Shown here piece after piece: positions 9,156 to 16,777 of a DNA stretch of 64,000 nt. Each line of letters opens with the position of its first letter. The stretch's first letter is position 1. A model generated the notes under the pieces. The model was not told the DNA's origin, searched no databases, and saw nothing but the letters and a program-made list of their open reading frames with translations. The DNA is from Streptomyces sp. NBC_01288 (GTDB lineage Bacteria; Actinomycetota; Actinomycetes; Streptomycetales; Streptomycetaceae), in the NCBI RefSeq assembly GCF_035982055.1, contig NZ_CP108427.1, positions 3,162,001 through 3,226,000 on the forward strand, read 5' to 3'. Position numbers and translations under genes: made by a program.

Positions 9156-12146
9156 TCACCTCCGGGGCGCCACAGTCGGTGTCGAGGGCACGACCGTGCT
9201 CAGCCCTTCGGGCCTCCGCGCGCTCGCACCCTCGACACCGACGCGCCCCTGCAGTTCCCTCGCGCCCCCCGCGAACGCGGGCTCGGCCGGGCCGTGCGGC
9301 ACCGGATAGTGGCCGCGCGACAGGGCCCGGCGCAGCCGGTACTCGTCCAGCGGCGCGGAGAAGGCCATGCCCTGCCCGTGCGTGCAGCCCATCGCGCGCA
9401 GGGCGACCACCTGTTCGGGCAGATCTACGCCGTCGGCCACGGACTGGAGCCCGAGATCGCAGGCGATCCGCAGCAACCCGCTGGTGATCTTGTGCAGCCG
9501 CGCGGACTCGACGACGCCCTCGACCAGGCTGCGGTCCAGTTTCAGTACGTCGACGGGGAGCCGCCGGAGCGCCGTGATGGCCGCGTAGCCGCTGCCGAAG
9601 CCGTCGAGGGCGATCCGGACGCCGAGCCGCCGCAGGGCGGTCAGACGGCGCTCCAGCTCATCCAGGGAGATCCTCGGGTCGGTGTCGGACAGTTCGATCA
9701 CCAGCGACCCCGACGGCAGCCCGTGCCGGGTCAGCAACGCCTCGATCGACCCGAGCGGCATCGACTTGTCCAGCAGCCGCCGTGCACTTATCCGCACGGC
9801 CACGGACACGGCGAGCCCGGTCGCGGTCCGCTCTGCGGCCTGCTCTACGGCCTCCTCCAGCATCCAGCGCCCCAGCTCGGCGGTCTTGTCGCTGTCCTCG
9901 GCCACCCGCAGGAACTCGGCCGGCGTGAACAGCACGCCCTGCGAGGACCGCCAGCGCGCCTGCGTGGAGACCGACGCGATCCGGCCGTCCACCAGCGACA
10001 CCACGGGCTGGTGCAGCAGCGCGAACTCGCCGTCGTGCAGCGCCGCCCGCAGCCGCGTGGCCAGCTCCGCCTTCCGTACGACGTCCTGCTGCATCTGCGG
10101 TGCGTACAGCTCGACGCGGCCCTTGCCGGCGCCCTTGGCGCGGTACATCGCGAGGTCGGCGTTGCGCAGCAACTCCCCCGCGCCCAGGCCCGGTTCGGCG
10201 AAGGCGACGCCGATGGAGGCGGCGACGCGGACATCGTTGCCGTCGATGAGGTACGGCTGGGACAGGGTGACGCGCAGGCGGTCGGCCAGCTCCATGATGT
10301 GCCGCTCGCGGGCGGTGCGGTCCCGGGTGCCGTCGCCGACGATCAGGGCCGCGAACTCGTCGCCGCCGAGCCGGGACGCGGTGTCGCCGTGCCGGACCGC
10401 GCCGTCGAGCCGGCGGGCGGCCTGGATGAGGAGTTCGTCGCCGGCCTGGTGGCCGATGGTGTCGTTGACGGCCTTGAAACCGTCGAGGTCGATGAAGAGG
10501 ACGGCCGTGCCGCGGTCGGTGGAGCGGCGGCCGGACAGGGCCTGCTGGACACGTTTGGTGAACAGCGCGCGGTTGGGCAGGTCGGTGAGCGGGTCGTGCT
10601 CGGCGTTGTGCTGCAACTGCGCCTGGAGGCGCACCCGTTCGGTGACGTCACGGCTGTTGAAGATGAGGCCGCCGTGGTGGCGGTTGACCGTCGACTCGAC
10701 GTTCAGCCAGCCGTCGTCGCCGGAGCGGAAGCGGCACTCGATGCGGGTGGTGGACTCCTCGAAGGGGCTGGCGGTGAGGAAGCGGCGCACCTCGTGCACC
10801 ACGCAGCCCAGGTCCTCGGGGTGGATCAGCGAGGCCAGTTCGGTCCCGACCAGTTCCTCCGCGGCCTTGCCGTAGACACCGGCGGCGGCCGGGGAGACGT
10901 AGCGGAGGATGCCGCTCGGGGCGGCGATCATGATGACGTCGCTGGAACCCTGTACCAGGGAGCGGAAGTGGTTCTCCTTCTGCGCCAGTTCCTGGGTGAG
11001 GGTGATGTTGTCGATGAGCATGATGCCCTGGCGCACGACGAGGGCGAGGACCACACAGCCCGCGGTGATGAGCACCACGCGGTCGGGGCTGCGGCCGTTG
11101 AGGACGTTGTAGAGAATCCCCAACGTGCAGACGGCGGCGGCGAGATACGGGGTGAGCGCGGCCAGCGAACCCGCGATGGGCCGGGTGGCCGGATACCGCC
11201 CGTGGTCGGCGCCGGGCGCGACGGCCTGCGGCGGGACTCCGGTGCGCCGCCCGGGCCGGTGCTCGTGCACCACGCGCGTGTGCCCGTCGTCCTCGGGGGT
11301 GTGCCGGGGCGTGGCCCAGGGGGCGTAGGCGAGGAGCAGCGAGCCGGCGAACCAGCCCGCGTCGAGCAACTGGCCCGAGTGGTAGTTGTTGTGGAGCAGC
11401 GGCGAGGTGAACAGGGCGTCGCACATCACGGTCAGGGCGAGTGCGCCGATCGCGGTGTTCACCGCGGTGCGGTTGACCGAGGAGCGCCGGAAGTGCAGCG
11501 CGAGCACCATGCTGACGAGCGCGATGTCGAGCAGCGGGTACGCCAGCGACAGCGCCGTGTGGGCCACGCTCGGCCCGTCGAACTTGGCGGCCTGGGCCAG
11601 CGCGAGGCTCCAGGACAGCGTGAGCAGCGAGCCCCCGATCAGCCAGGCGTCGAGCGCCAGGCAGACCCAACCGGCCTTGGTGACAGGCCTTTTGGCGAGG
11701 ACGAGGAGCCCGACGATGGCGGGCGGCGCGAAGCACAGGAAGAACAGGTCGGCGAAACTGGGGCTGGGCACGGGCCGCTCCAGCACGACCTCGTACCACC
11801 CCCAGACTCCGTTGCCCAGTGCCGCCATCGCCGAGGAGAGCGAGAACAGCAGCCAGGCGGGTCGAAAGCGGATACGGCGGCTTCGCGCGTAGAGGAAGCA
11901 GGAGACGGCAGCGGTACCGGCTGCCGCGCTGAGCCCGAAGTCGCCCATGACCAGGGCGAGTTGGGCGGACCCCCAGTCGAGCGCGGAACCGACGGCGTAT
12001 CCCGCGCACACCAGGGCCAGGACGAGTTGCTGGACCAGGCTCCACCTGCCGCCGGTCGCCGGCGGGCGTGGCTGCCGCGCCCCGGGTGAAGTCCGGTCCC
12101 GGAGCGCCCCGTTGAGGGTGGTCGTCGGAGACGGTGGCGAACTCAC
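9156..12146 (-). CDS. cdgE: membrane PAS-GGDEF-EAL c-di-GMP protein, EAL degenerate (cdgE-like)
   Basis: Cyclic-di-GMP turnover or sensing protein. From the GTG at 12146 it has 996 residues: membrane helices at about 37-380, a PAS domain from about 390, GGDEF at about 594-598 with an R-H-G-D inhibitory site five residues before it, and an EAL domain from about 700. The GGDEF signature is intact. In the EAL domain the EAL box reads T-Q-A-R-W, the metal Asn position is Arg (V-R-I-S), D-D-F-G has become D-G-F-G, and E-G-V-E has become D-G-V-D. It is therefore probably a cyclase without phosphodiesterase activity. The 12146 start has a GGGAGG site and better codon usage; in-frame starts at 12377 (ATG) and 12407 are alternatives. 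The name rests on the remembered position next to ilvB. Confidence 0.9.
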   Translation of the reverse strand: MSSPPSPTTTLNGALRDRTSPGARQPRPPATGGRWSLVQQLVLALVCAGYAVGSALDWGSAQLALVMGDFGLSAAAGTAAVSCFLYARSRRIRFRPAWLLFSLSSAMAALGNGVWGWYEVVLERPVPSPSFADLFFLCFAPPAIVGLLVLAKRPVTKAGWVCLALDAWLIGGSLLTLSWSLALAQAAKFDGPSVAHTALSLAYPLLDIALVSMVLALHFRRSSVNRTAVNTAIGALALTVMCDALFTSPLLHNNYHSGQLLDAGWFAGSLLLAYAPWATPRHTPEDDGHTRVVHEHRPGRRTGVPPQAVAPGADHGRYPATRPIAGSLAALTPYLAAAVCTLGILYNVLNGRSPDRVVLITAGCVVLALVVRQGIMLIDNITLTQELAQKENHFRSLVQGSSDVIMIAAPSGILRYVSPAAAGVYGKAAEELVGTELASLIHPEDLGCVVHEVRRFLTASPFEESTTRIECRFRSGDDGWLNVESTVNRHHGGLIFNSRDVTERVRLQAQLQHNAEHDPLTDLPNRALFTKRVQQALSGRRSTDRGTAVLFIDLDGFKAVNDTIGHQAGDELLIQAARRLDGAVRHGDTASRLGGDEFAALIVGDGTRDRTARERHIMELADRLRVTLSQPYLIDGNDVRVAASIGVAFAEPGLGAGELLRNADLAMYRAKGAGKGRVELYAPQMQQDVVRKAELATRLRAALHDGEFALLHQPVVSLVDGRIASVSTQARWRSSQGVLFTPAEFLRVAEDSDKTAELGRWMLEEAVEQAAERTATGLAVSVAVRISARRLLDKSMPLGSIEALLTRHGLPSGSLVIELSDTDPRISLDELERRLTALRRLGVRIALDGFGSGYAAITALRRLPVDVLKLDRSLVEGVVESARLHKITSGLLRIACDLGLQSVADGVDLPEQVVALRAMGCTHGQGMAFSAPLDEYRLRRALSRGHYPVPHGPAEPAFAGGARELQGRVGVEGASARRPEGLSTVVPSTPTVAPRR

Positions 12147-12592
12147 CGGGCCCTCCCGGTCCGCGTCGCTCCCGGGTCCCGCGGGCCCCGGTGCGCTGGA
12201 TGAGCGTGCCTGCGGCGGCTGTTGGGCCTGCGGTGGTGATGGCTGTGGTTGCTGTGATGTCCGCCGCGGCCGCCATGACCGGCGTGACCGCAGTGGTCGG
12301 CGTGGTGGCCGCGGCTGCGCGCGGCGGTGCGCCAGGGTCGCCGTCGGCGGCCCCGCCGCGTCGGATCGCTCGTCCATAGGCCGTGCATCGCCCGTCGCCC
12401 CCCTCACAGTCTGAAATGTCCATCCCCGGCGCCGAACGGTGCGCGGCGCAGCCCCTGCCGGGACGATACACCAGTCTCGTCACTCAGGGACATAGTTCCT
12501 CTACGCTCCGTAACGACCAGCGGAGATACGCGCACGCCCCGCTTCCGAAAGGTTGCGGAGGGTGCCGAAAGCGGATTACCGCCCTGTTGTGG
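12147..12592. other. 446-bp region upstream of cdgE-like gene
   Basis: If cdgE starts at 12146, this stretch is non-coding leader. All minus-strand frames are open across 12147-12388, but the cdgE frame has poor third-position GC there, while another frame reads as Ala/Thr-rich low complexity. A CTCCG/CGGAG inverted repeat lies at about 12507-12526. No convincing promoter was seen. Confidence 0.4.
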
Positions 12593-13555
12593 TTAGTTCC
12601 CCGTTTCGCCTGTCGTAAGGATCACGTTCCGCAAGGGCTCCCGGTTCACGAACCGTCCCAACTGGTCGACGACCAGACGCTTCGCGCGCGGCAGGAACGC
12701 CGAGGTGGGCCCGCCGACATGGGGACTGATCAGCACGCCGGGCGCGTGCCACAACGGGTGCCCCTGGGGCAGCGGTTCGGGGTCGGTGACGTCCAACGCC
12801 GCGGTGATACGGCCGCTTTCGAGCTCCGCGAGCAGCGCCTTGGTGTCGACGACAGGACCGCGGGCCACGTTGACCAGCAGCGCACCGTCCTTCATCCGGG
12901 CCAGGAACTCGGCGTCTACGAGGTGACGGGTGGTCTCGTTCAGGGGCGTGGACAGGATGACGACGTCCGCTTCCGGGAGCAGGGCGGGCAGTTCGGCGAG
13001 TGGATGCACCGGCCCGCGCGCGGTGGCACGCGCGGAGCGCGCCACCCGCGCCACCCGCGCGAGCTCGAAGGGAGTGAGCCGGTCCTCGATCGCGGAACCG
13101 ATGGCCCCGTAGCCGACGATGAGGACGGACCGGTCGGCGAGCGCCGGGTGGAAGTCCCCCTGCCAGTACTCCTGTTGCTGCGCCCGCACGAACCCCGGGA
13201 TCCCGCGCAAGGAGGCGAGCGTCAGGGCCAGCGCGAGCTCGGCGGTGCTCGCCTCGTGCACTCCGCGCGCGTTGCAGAGCCGCACCCCCGGGACGATGGA
13301 CGAGAGGCTCGCGGTCATGTCGTCGATGCCGGCGGTGAGCGTCTGGATGACCTGGAGATTCCGCATCTGCTCCAGGGGCCGCGTCTTCACGGGCTGACGC
13401 TTCATGTACGGCACTACGTAGAGGACGCAGTCCGCGGGGTCACCGGGGAACGCCTGATCGCCGTTCTCACCCCCGTCCCAGAACAGGTAGTCGGGGCCCT
13501 CGGGGAGCCCTTCGATCTCCTCCGGCGGGATGGGCAGCCATACGTCAACAGTCAT
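12593..13555 (-). CDS. D-2-hydroxyacid dehydrogenase family protein
   Basis: NAD(P)-dependent oxidoreductase of the D-isomer 2-hydroxyacid dehydrogenase family; the 2-oxoacid substrate is unknown. 320 residues, normal length. The Rossmann motif is G-Y-G-A-I-G. The catalytic Arg is in N-V-A-R-G-P, the Glu in D-V-T-D-P-E-P and the His in S-P-H-V-G-G. The ATG at 13555 follows a TGACC-rich leader without a strong ribosome site. It diverges from the aldo-keto reductase at 13632 with only 76 bp between, so the two probably share a promoter region. Confidence 0.93.
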   Translation of the reverse strand: MTVDVWLPIPPEEIEGLPEGPDYLFWDGGENGDQAFPGDPADCVLYVVPYMKRQPVKTRPLEQMRNLQVIQTLTAGIDDMTASLSSIVPGVRLCNARGVHEASTAELALALTLASLRGIPGFVRAQQQEYWQGDFHPALADRSVLIVGYGAIGSAIEDRLTPFELARVARVARSARATARGPVHPLAELPALLPEADVVILSTPLNETTRHLVDAEFLARMKDGALLVNVARGPVVDTKALLAELESGRITAALDVTDPEPLPQGHPLWHAPGVLISPHVGGPTSAFLPRAKRLVVDQLGRFVNREPLRNVILTTGETGN

Positions 13556-13631
13556 GGTCAGGAGGCTATGTCAGGGCCACGCGCGCGTAGCGGCTAGGTT
13601 GGTGTGCCGGGAGAGAGAGGGTCACGAGCAG

Positions 13632-14630
13632 GTGGAGCGCAGGACGATCGGCGCGGGGGCGCTCGCGATGGGGGCCGTCGGACTCGGCTGCATGCCGATG
13701 CACTGGGCCTACAGCGGGTCGCGGCGGCGGGGCGACGAGTCGGTCAGGGCCGTGCACCGGGCGCTCGATCTGGGGGTGACGCTGCTGGACACCGCCGACA
13801 TGTACGGCCCGTTCACCAACGAGCTGTTGTTGGGGCGGGTGTTGAAGGAGCGGCGCGCGGACGCGTTCGTGTCGACCAAGGTCGGCCTGCTCGTCGGCGA
13901 ACAGCACATCGTGGCCAACGGCCGCCCCGGGTACGTCAGACGAGCGTGCGACGCCTCACTCCGCCGCCTCCAGACGGACGTGATCGACCTCTACCAACTC
14001 CACCGCGCCGATCCCGAGGTCCCCGTCGAGGAGACCTGGGGCGCGATGGCGGACCTCGTACAGGCCGGAAAAGTACGGGCGTTGGGCATGTGCGCGGTCG
14101 GCGCCCGCTCCGCCCGCCGCCCCGGGGCACGCCTCCATGACGGAACGATCCGCCAACTCCAGCGCGTACAACAGGTGTTCCCGGTCACGGCGGTACAGGC
14201 GGAGTTGTCGGTGTGGTCCCCGGAGGCCCTGGACGCGCTGCTGCCGTGGTGCACGGCACGCGGCGTCGGCTTCCTGGCCGCGATGCCCCTGGGCAACGGC
14301 TTCCTCACCGGCACCCTCACCCCGGGCGAGGGCTTCGAACCGGACGACGTACGCGCCCGCCACCCCCGCTTCACCGCCGAGATGACCGCCGCGAACCAGC
14401 CGATCGTGGCCGGCCTGCGCCGGGTGGCCCGCCGCCACGGTCCGGAGGTGACCCCGGCCCAGGTGGCCCTGGCGTGGGTGCTCGCGCAGGGGGCGCATGT
14501 GGTGGCGGTACCGGGCACGAAGCGGGAGCGGTGGGTGGCGGAGAACGCGGGGGCGGCGGGGTTGCGGTTGACGGCGGAGGATCTTGCGGAGGTGGCGGAG
14601 TTGCCGGGGGCGTTGGGGTCCTGGGATTGA
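13632..14630 (+). CDS. aldo/keto reductase
   Basis: NADPH-dependent reductase with a (beta/alpha)8 barrel, 332 residues. The catalytic tetrad is visible: Asp in D-T-A-D-M-Y-G, Tyr five residues on, Lys in S-T-K-V-G, and His in L-Y-Q-L-H-R-A-D-P. The C-terminal cofactor segment is V-P-G-T-K-R-E-R-W-V-A-E-N, close to the usual P-G-T-x-R-x-x-x-L-x-E-N. The GTG at 13632 was chosen because the protein then begins E-R-R-T-I-G, as family members do; upstream in-frame starts would add residues that overlap the divergent promoter. The substrate is unknown. After the gene, at 14704-14724, CGCTCTC is repeated three times in tandem. Confidence 0.93.
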   Translation: MERRTIGAGALAMGAVGLGCMPMHWAYSGSRRRGDESVRAVHRALDLGVTLLDTADMYGPFTNELLLGRVLKERRADAFVSTKVGLLVGEQHIVANGRPGYVRRACDASLRRLQTDVIDLYQLHRADPEVPVEETWGAMADLVQAGKVRALGMCAVGARSARRPGARLHDGTIRQLQRVQQVFPVTAVQAELSVWSPEALDALLPWCTARGVGFLAAMPLGNGFLTGTLTPGEGFEPDDVRARHPRFTAEMTAANQPIVAGLRRVARRHGPEVTPAQVALAWVLAQGAHVVAVPGTKRERWVAENAGAAGLRLTAEDLAEVAELPGALGSWD

Positions 14631-14887
14631 GCGGGCGGGGGCTTCTCCGGCTTCGGGGCTGACCGCCGTACCGGTTCCGGAGCCTGGGACCGACCGGCGC
14701 CCCCGCTCTCCGCTCTCCGCTCTCCGAACCCGACGGCTCGATCGTGCGTCGGTGCGCGGTGATCGGGAACCCGGGCGGCGCGAGCGGTGTATGAAAAGTA
14801 GAACCAGCCGCAGGGCCCTGCCGTGAGCCCGCCGCGGGAACCCGCCGTACCCACTGGTGGGAACCCGCCCGTCGAAAGGACCTGATC

Positions 14888-16057
14888 GTGCAACGTCGAG
14901 TCGTGTCGGCCGCCCTGGCCGTGTCCGCACTCCTGCTGACGGCCGGCTGTTCCTCCGACGGGGGTGGATCTCCGGGCGACGGCAGGAGTACGTCGTCCGA
15001 CAGCGGCGGTACGGCCACGGGGGCCTCGCCCTCCGCGCAGGCCGCCGAGCAGACCCCGCCGGCCAAGGGCACCGTGAAGGTGCTGCGCACCGTCACCGAG
15101 GGGCTGAAGACGCCCTGGGGCCTCGCGCCGCTGCCCGACGGGAACCTGCTCGTCTCGTCGCGCGACGACGGCACGATCACCCGGATCGACGAGAAGACCG
15201 GCAAGAAGACCGAGCTGGGCAAGGTGTCCGGGGTCTCCCCGGCCGGCGAGGGCGGCCTCCTCGGCATCGCGCTCTCCCCGGACTACGCCTCGGACCACAT
15301 GATCTACGCGTACTTCACCTCGGCCTCGGACAACCGCATCGTCCGCGTCCTGTACGACGAGAAGAAGCCGGCCGGTGAGCGGCTGGGCGCGCCCGACACC
15401 ATCTTCAAGGGCATCCCCAAGGGCTATATCCACAACGGCGGGCGCATCGCCTTCGGCCCGGACGGCATGCTGTACGCGGGCACGGGCGAGAGCGGTCAAC
15501 GGGGCCTGGCCCAGGACAAGAAGTCCCTCGGCGGCAAGATCCTGCGGCTGACCCCGGAGGGCGACCCGGCGCCGGGCAACCCGTTCCCGAACTCGCCGGT
15601 TTACACGTACGGCCACCGCAATGTGCAGGGCCTCGCCTGGGACTCCGAACAGCGGCTGTTCGCCTCGGAGTTCGGCCAGGACACCTGGGACGAGCTGAAC
15701 GCGATCACACCGGGCGACGACTACGGCTGGCCGAACGCGGAAGGCAAGGGCGACAACCCGAAGTACCACAACCCGATCACCCAGTGGCACACCGACGACG
15801 CCTCCCCCAGCGGCATCGCCTATGCCCAGGGCTCCATATGGATGGCCGGGCTCAAGGGCCAGCGCCTGTGGCGCATCCCCCTGAACGGCACGAAGACGTC
15901 CGCCGCCCCGCAAGCCTTCCTCACCGGCGAGTACGGCCGCCTGCGCACGGTGGTCTCGGCCGGCGACGACAAGCTGTGGCTCGTCACCAGCAACACGGAC
16001 GGCCGGGGCACGCCTAAGCCGGGCGACGACCGGATTCTGGAGATCCAGGTGACGTAG
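14888..16057 (+). CDS. PQQ-type sugar dehydrogenase lipoprotein (glucose/sorbosone dehydrogenase fold)
   Basis: Secreted, membrane-anchored beta-propeller protein of the soluble aldose-sugar-dehydrogenase family, 389 residues. A lipoprotein signal is clear: a basic start, a hydrophobic core and L-L-T-A-G-C with Cys21 as the lipid site, followed by a Gly/Ser linker to about residue 60. Family signatures are T-P-W-G-L-A-P-L-P-D-G, G-E-G-G-L-L-G-I-A-L-S-P and G-H-R-N-V-Q-G-L-A-W. The GTG start has AAAGGA 8 bases upstream. Whether it truly uses pyrroloquinoline quinone is not shown. The gene is convergent with the DUF6191 gene across a repeat-rich gap. Confidence 0.92.
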   Translation: MQRRVVSAALAVSALLLTAGCSSDGGGSPGDGRSTSSDSGGTATGASPSAQAAEQTPPAKGTVKVLRTVTEGLKTPWGLAPLPDGNLLVSSRDDGTITRIDEKTGKKTELGKVSGVSPAGEGGLLGIALSPDYASDHMIYAYFTSASDNRIVRVLYDEKKPAGERLGAPDTIFKGIPKGYIHNGGRIAFGPDGMLYAGTGESGQRGLAQDKKSLGGKILRLTPEGDPAPGNPFPNSPVYTYGHRNVQGLAWDSEQRLFASEFGQDTWDELNAITPGDDYGWPNAEGKGDNPKYHNPITQWHTDDASPSGIAYAQGSIWMAGLKGQRLWRIPLNGTKTSAAPQAFLTGEYGRLRTVVSAGDDKLWLVTSNTDGRGTPKPGDDRILEIQVT

Positions 16058-16110
16058 GTCCGGGTGGGGCGGAAGCGGGCGAGGTGGGTCCTGGTGACGG
16101 GGCGGAACCG

Positions 16111-16252
16111 GGCGACGGAGCGGACCTGGGCGATGCAGGGCCAGGCGACGGAGCGGACCTGTGCGACGCAGGGCCAGGCGACGGCACGGACCCGAGCGAC
16201 GCAGGGTCCGGTGGCTCAGGCCCAGGTGATGGAGCGGATCTGGGCGACGCGG
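16111..16252. repeat. 33-bp imperfect tandem repeat
   Basis: Units at 16111-16143 and 16144-16176 are nearly identical (GGCGACGGAGCGGACCTG core). A third, longer copy and a partial fourth continue to about 16252. They lie between two convergent genes. Short plus-strand frames read Gly-Asp-Gly-Ala-Asp repeats, but none has a ribosome site. Confidence 0.75.
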
Positions 16253-16305
16253 GCGCCAGCGCTACATACCCCGGGCGACGGCGCGGTCTCGGGGGCGGGA
16301 GCGGC

Positions 16306-16740
16306 CTAGGACTCTGACTCCGGAGCCGGCTCGGACACCGGGCCAGGATCGGGAGCGGCCTCGGGCTCCGGAGCGGCCTCGGGCTCCGGAGCGGCCTCGG
16401 GCTCCGGAGCGGCCTCGGGCTCCGGAGCGGACCTGGAAGCTGACTCGGGATCGTGACGGGGCTCTGGGGCGGCGCCAGGACCGGACTCGGCACCAGCATC
16501 AGGGCCAGGATCGGTGCCGGCACCAGGGTCAGATTCGGCACCGGAACCGGACGCGCTCCCCGACTCGGCTTCCGCCCCCGGTTCCCGCAGCCGCACCACA
16601 ACCCTGCCGGACTCCAGGTCTATCGGTCCGCGCCCGGGGTCTCCGTCCGCGACGTCGACCCTGGTCAGCTCAAGCCGGTTGGCCTCGTCCTGGGTGTGTT
16701 TGCGGCCCGGTGAGAACAACTCCTCGAACATGTTGAACAC
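16306..16740 (-). CDS. DUF6191-like protein with Glu-Pro-Ala repeat tail
   Basis: Small acidic protein of 144 residues with no known function. The first 50 residues (M-F-N-M-F-E-E-L-F-S-P-G-R-K-H, then G-P-I-D-L-E-S-G-R-V-V-V-R) resemble the DUF6191 family. The rest is a disordered acidic tail. It contains the hexapeptide A-P-E-P-E-A four times (encoded by 18-bp units at 16352-16423) between Gly/Asp/Pro-rich stretches. The tail probably varies in length between strains because of repeat slippage. No signal peptide. The start is ATG at 16740. Confidence 0.75.
   Translation of the reverse strand: MFNMFEELFSPGRKHTQDEANRLELTRVDVADGDPGRGPIDLESGRVVVRLREPGAEAESGSASGSGAESDPGAGTDPGPDAGAESGPGAAPEPRHDPESASRSAPEPEAAPEPEAAPEPEAAPEPEAAPDPGPVSEPAPESES
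16352..16423 (-). repeat. 18-bp coding tandem repeat, four exact units
   Basis: GGAGCGGCCTCGGGCTCC occurs four times in perfect tandem at 16352, 16370, 16388 and 16406. It is in frame with the DUF6191-like gene, where each unit encodes six residues of the Glu-Pro-Ala tail. Confidence 0.95.
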
Positions 16741-16777
16741 GGCGCCTCCCCTGTGCCGGTCCCCTACAGCGTACGAC

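Noticed and set aside
8664..12089. Very long plus-strand open frame (1141 codons)
   Set aside because: It runs opposite the cdgE-like gene, whose domains are certain. High GC makes such antisense frames common, and its translation is Gln/Gly/Arg low complexity with no family match.
12143..12388. His-rich minus-strand frame (81 codons) upstream of cdgE
   Set aside because: Low-complexity frame over CAC/CGC repeats, with no good ribosome site and overlapping the possible cdgE N-terminus.
16064..16317. Short plus-strand Gly-Asp repeat frames between convergent genes
   Set aside because: They arise from the 33-bp minisatellite, and no ribosome site or conserved start is present.
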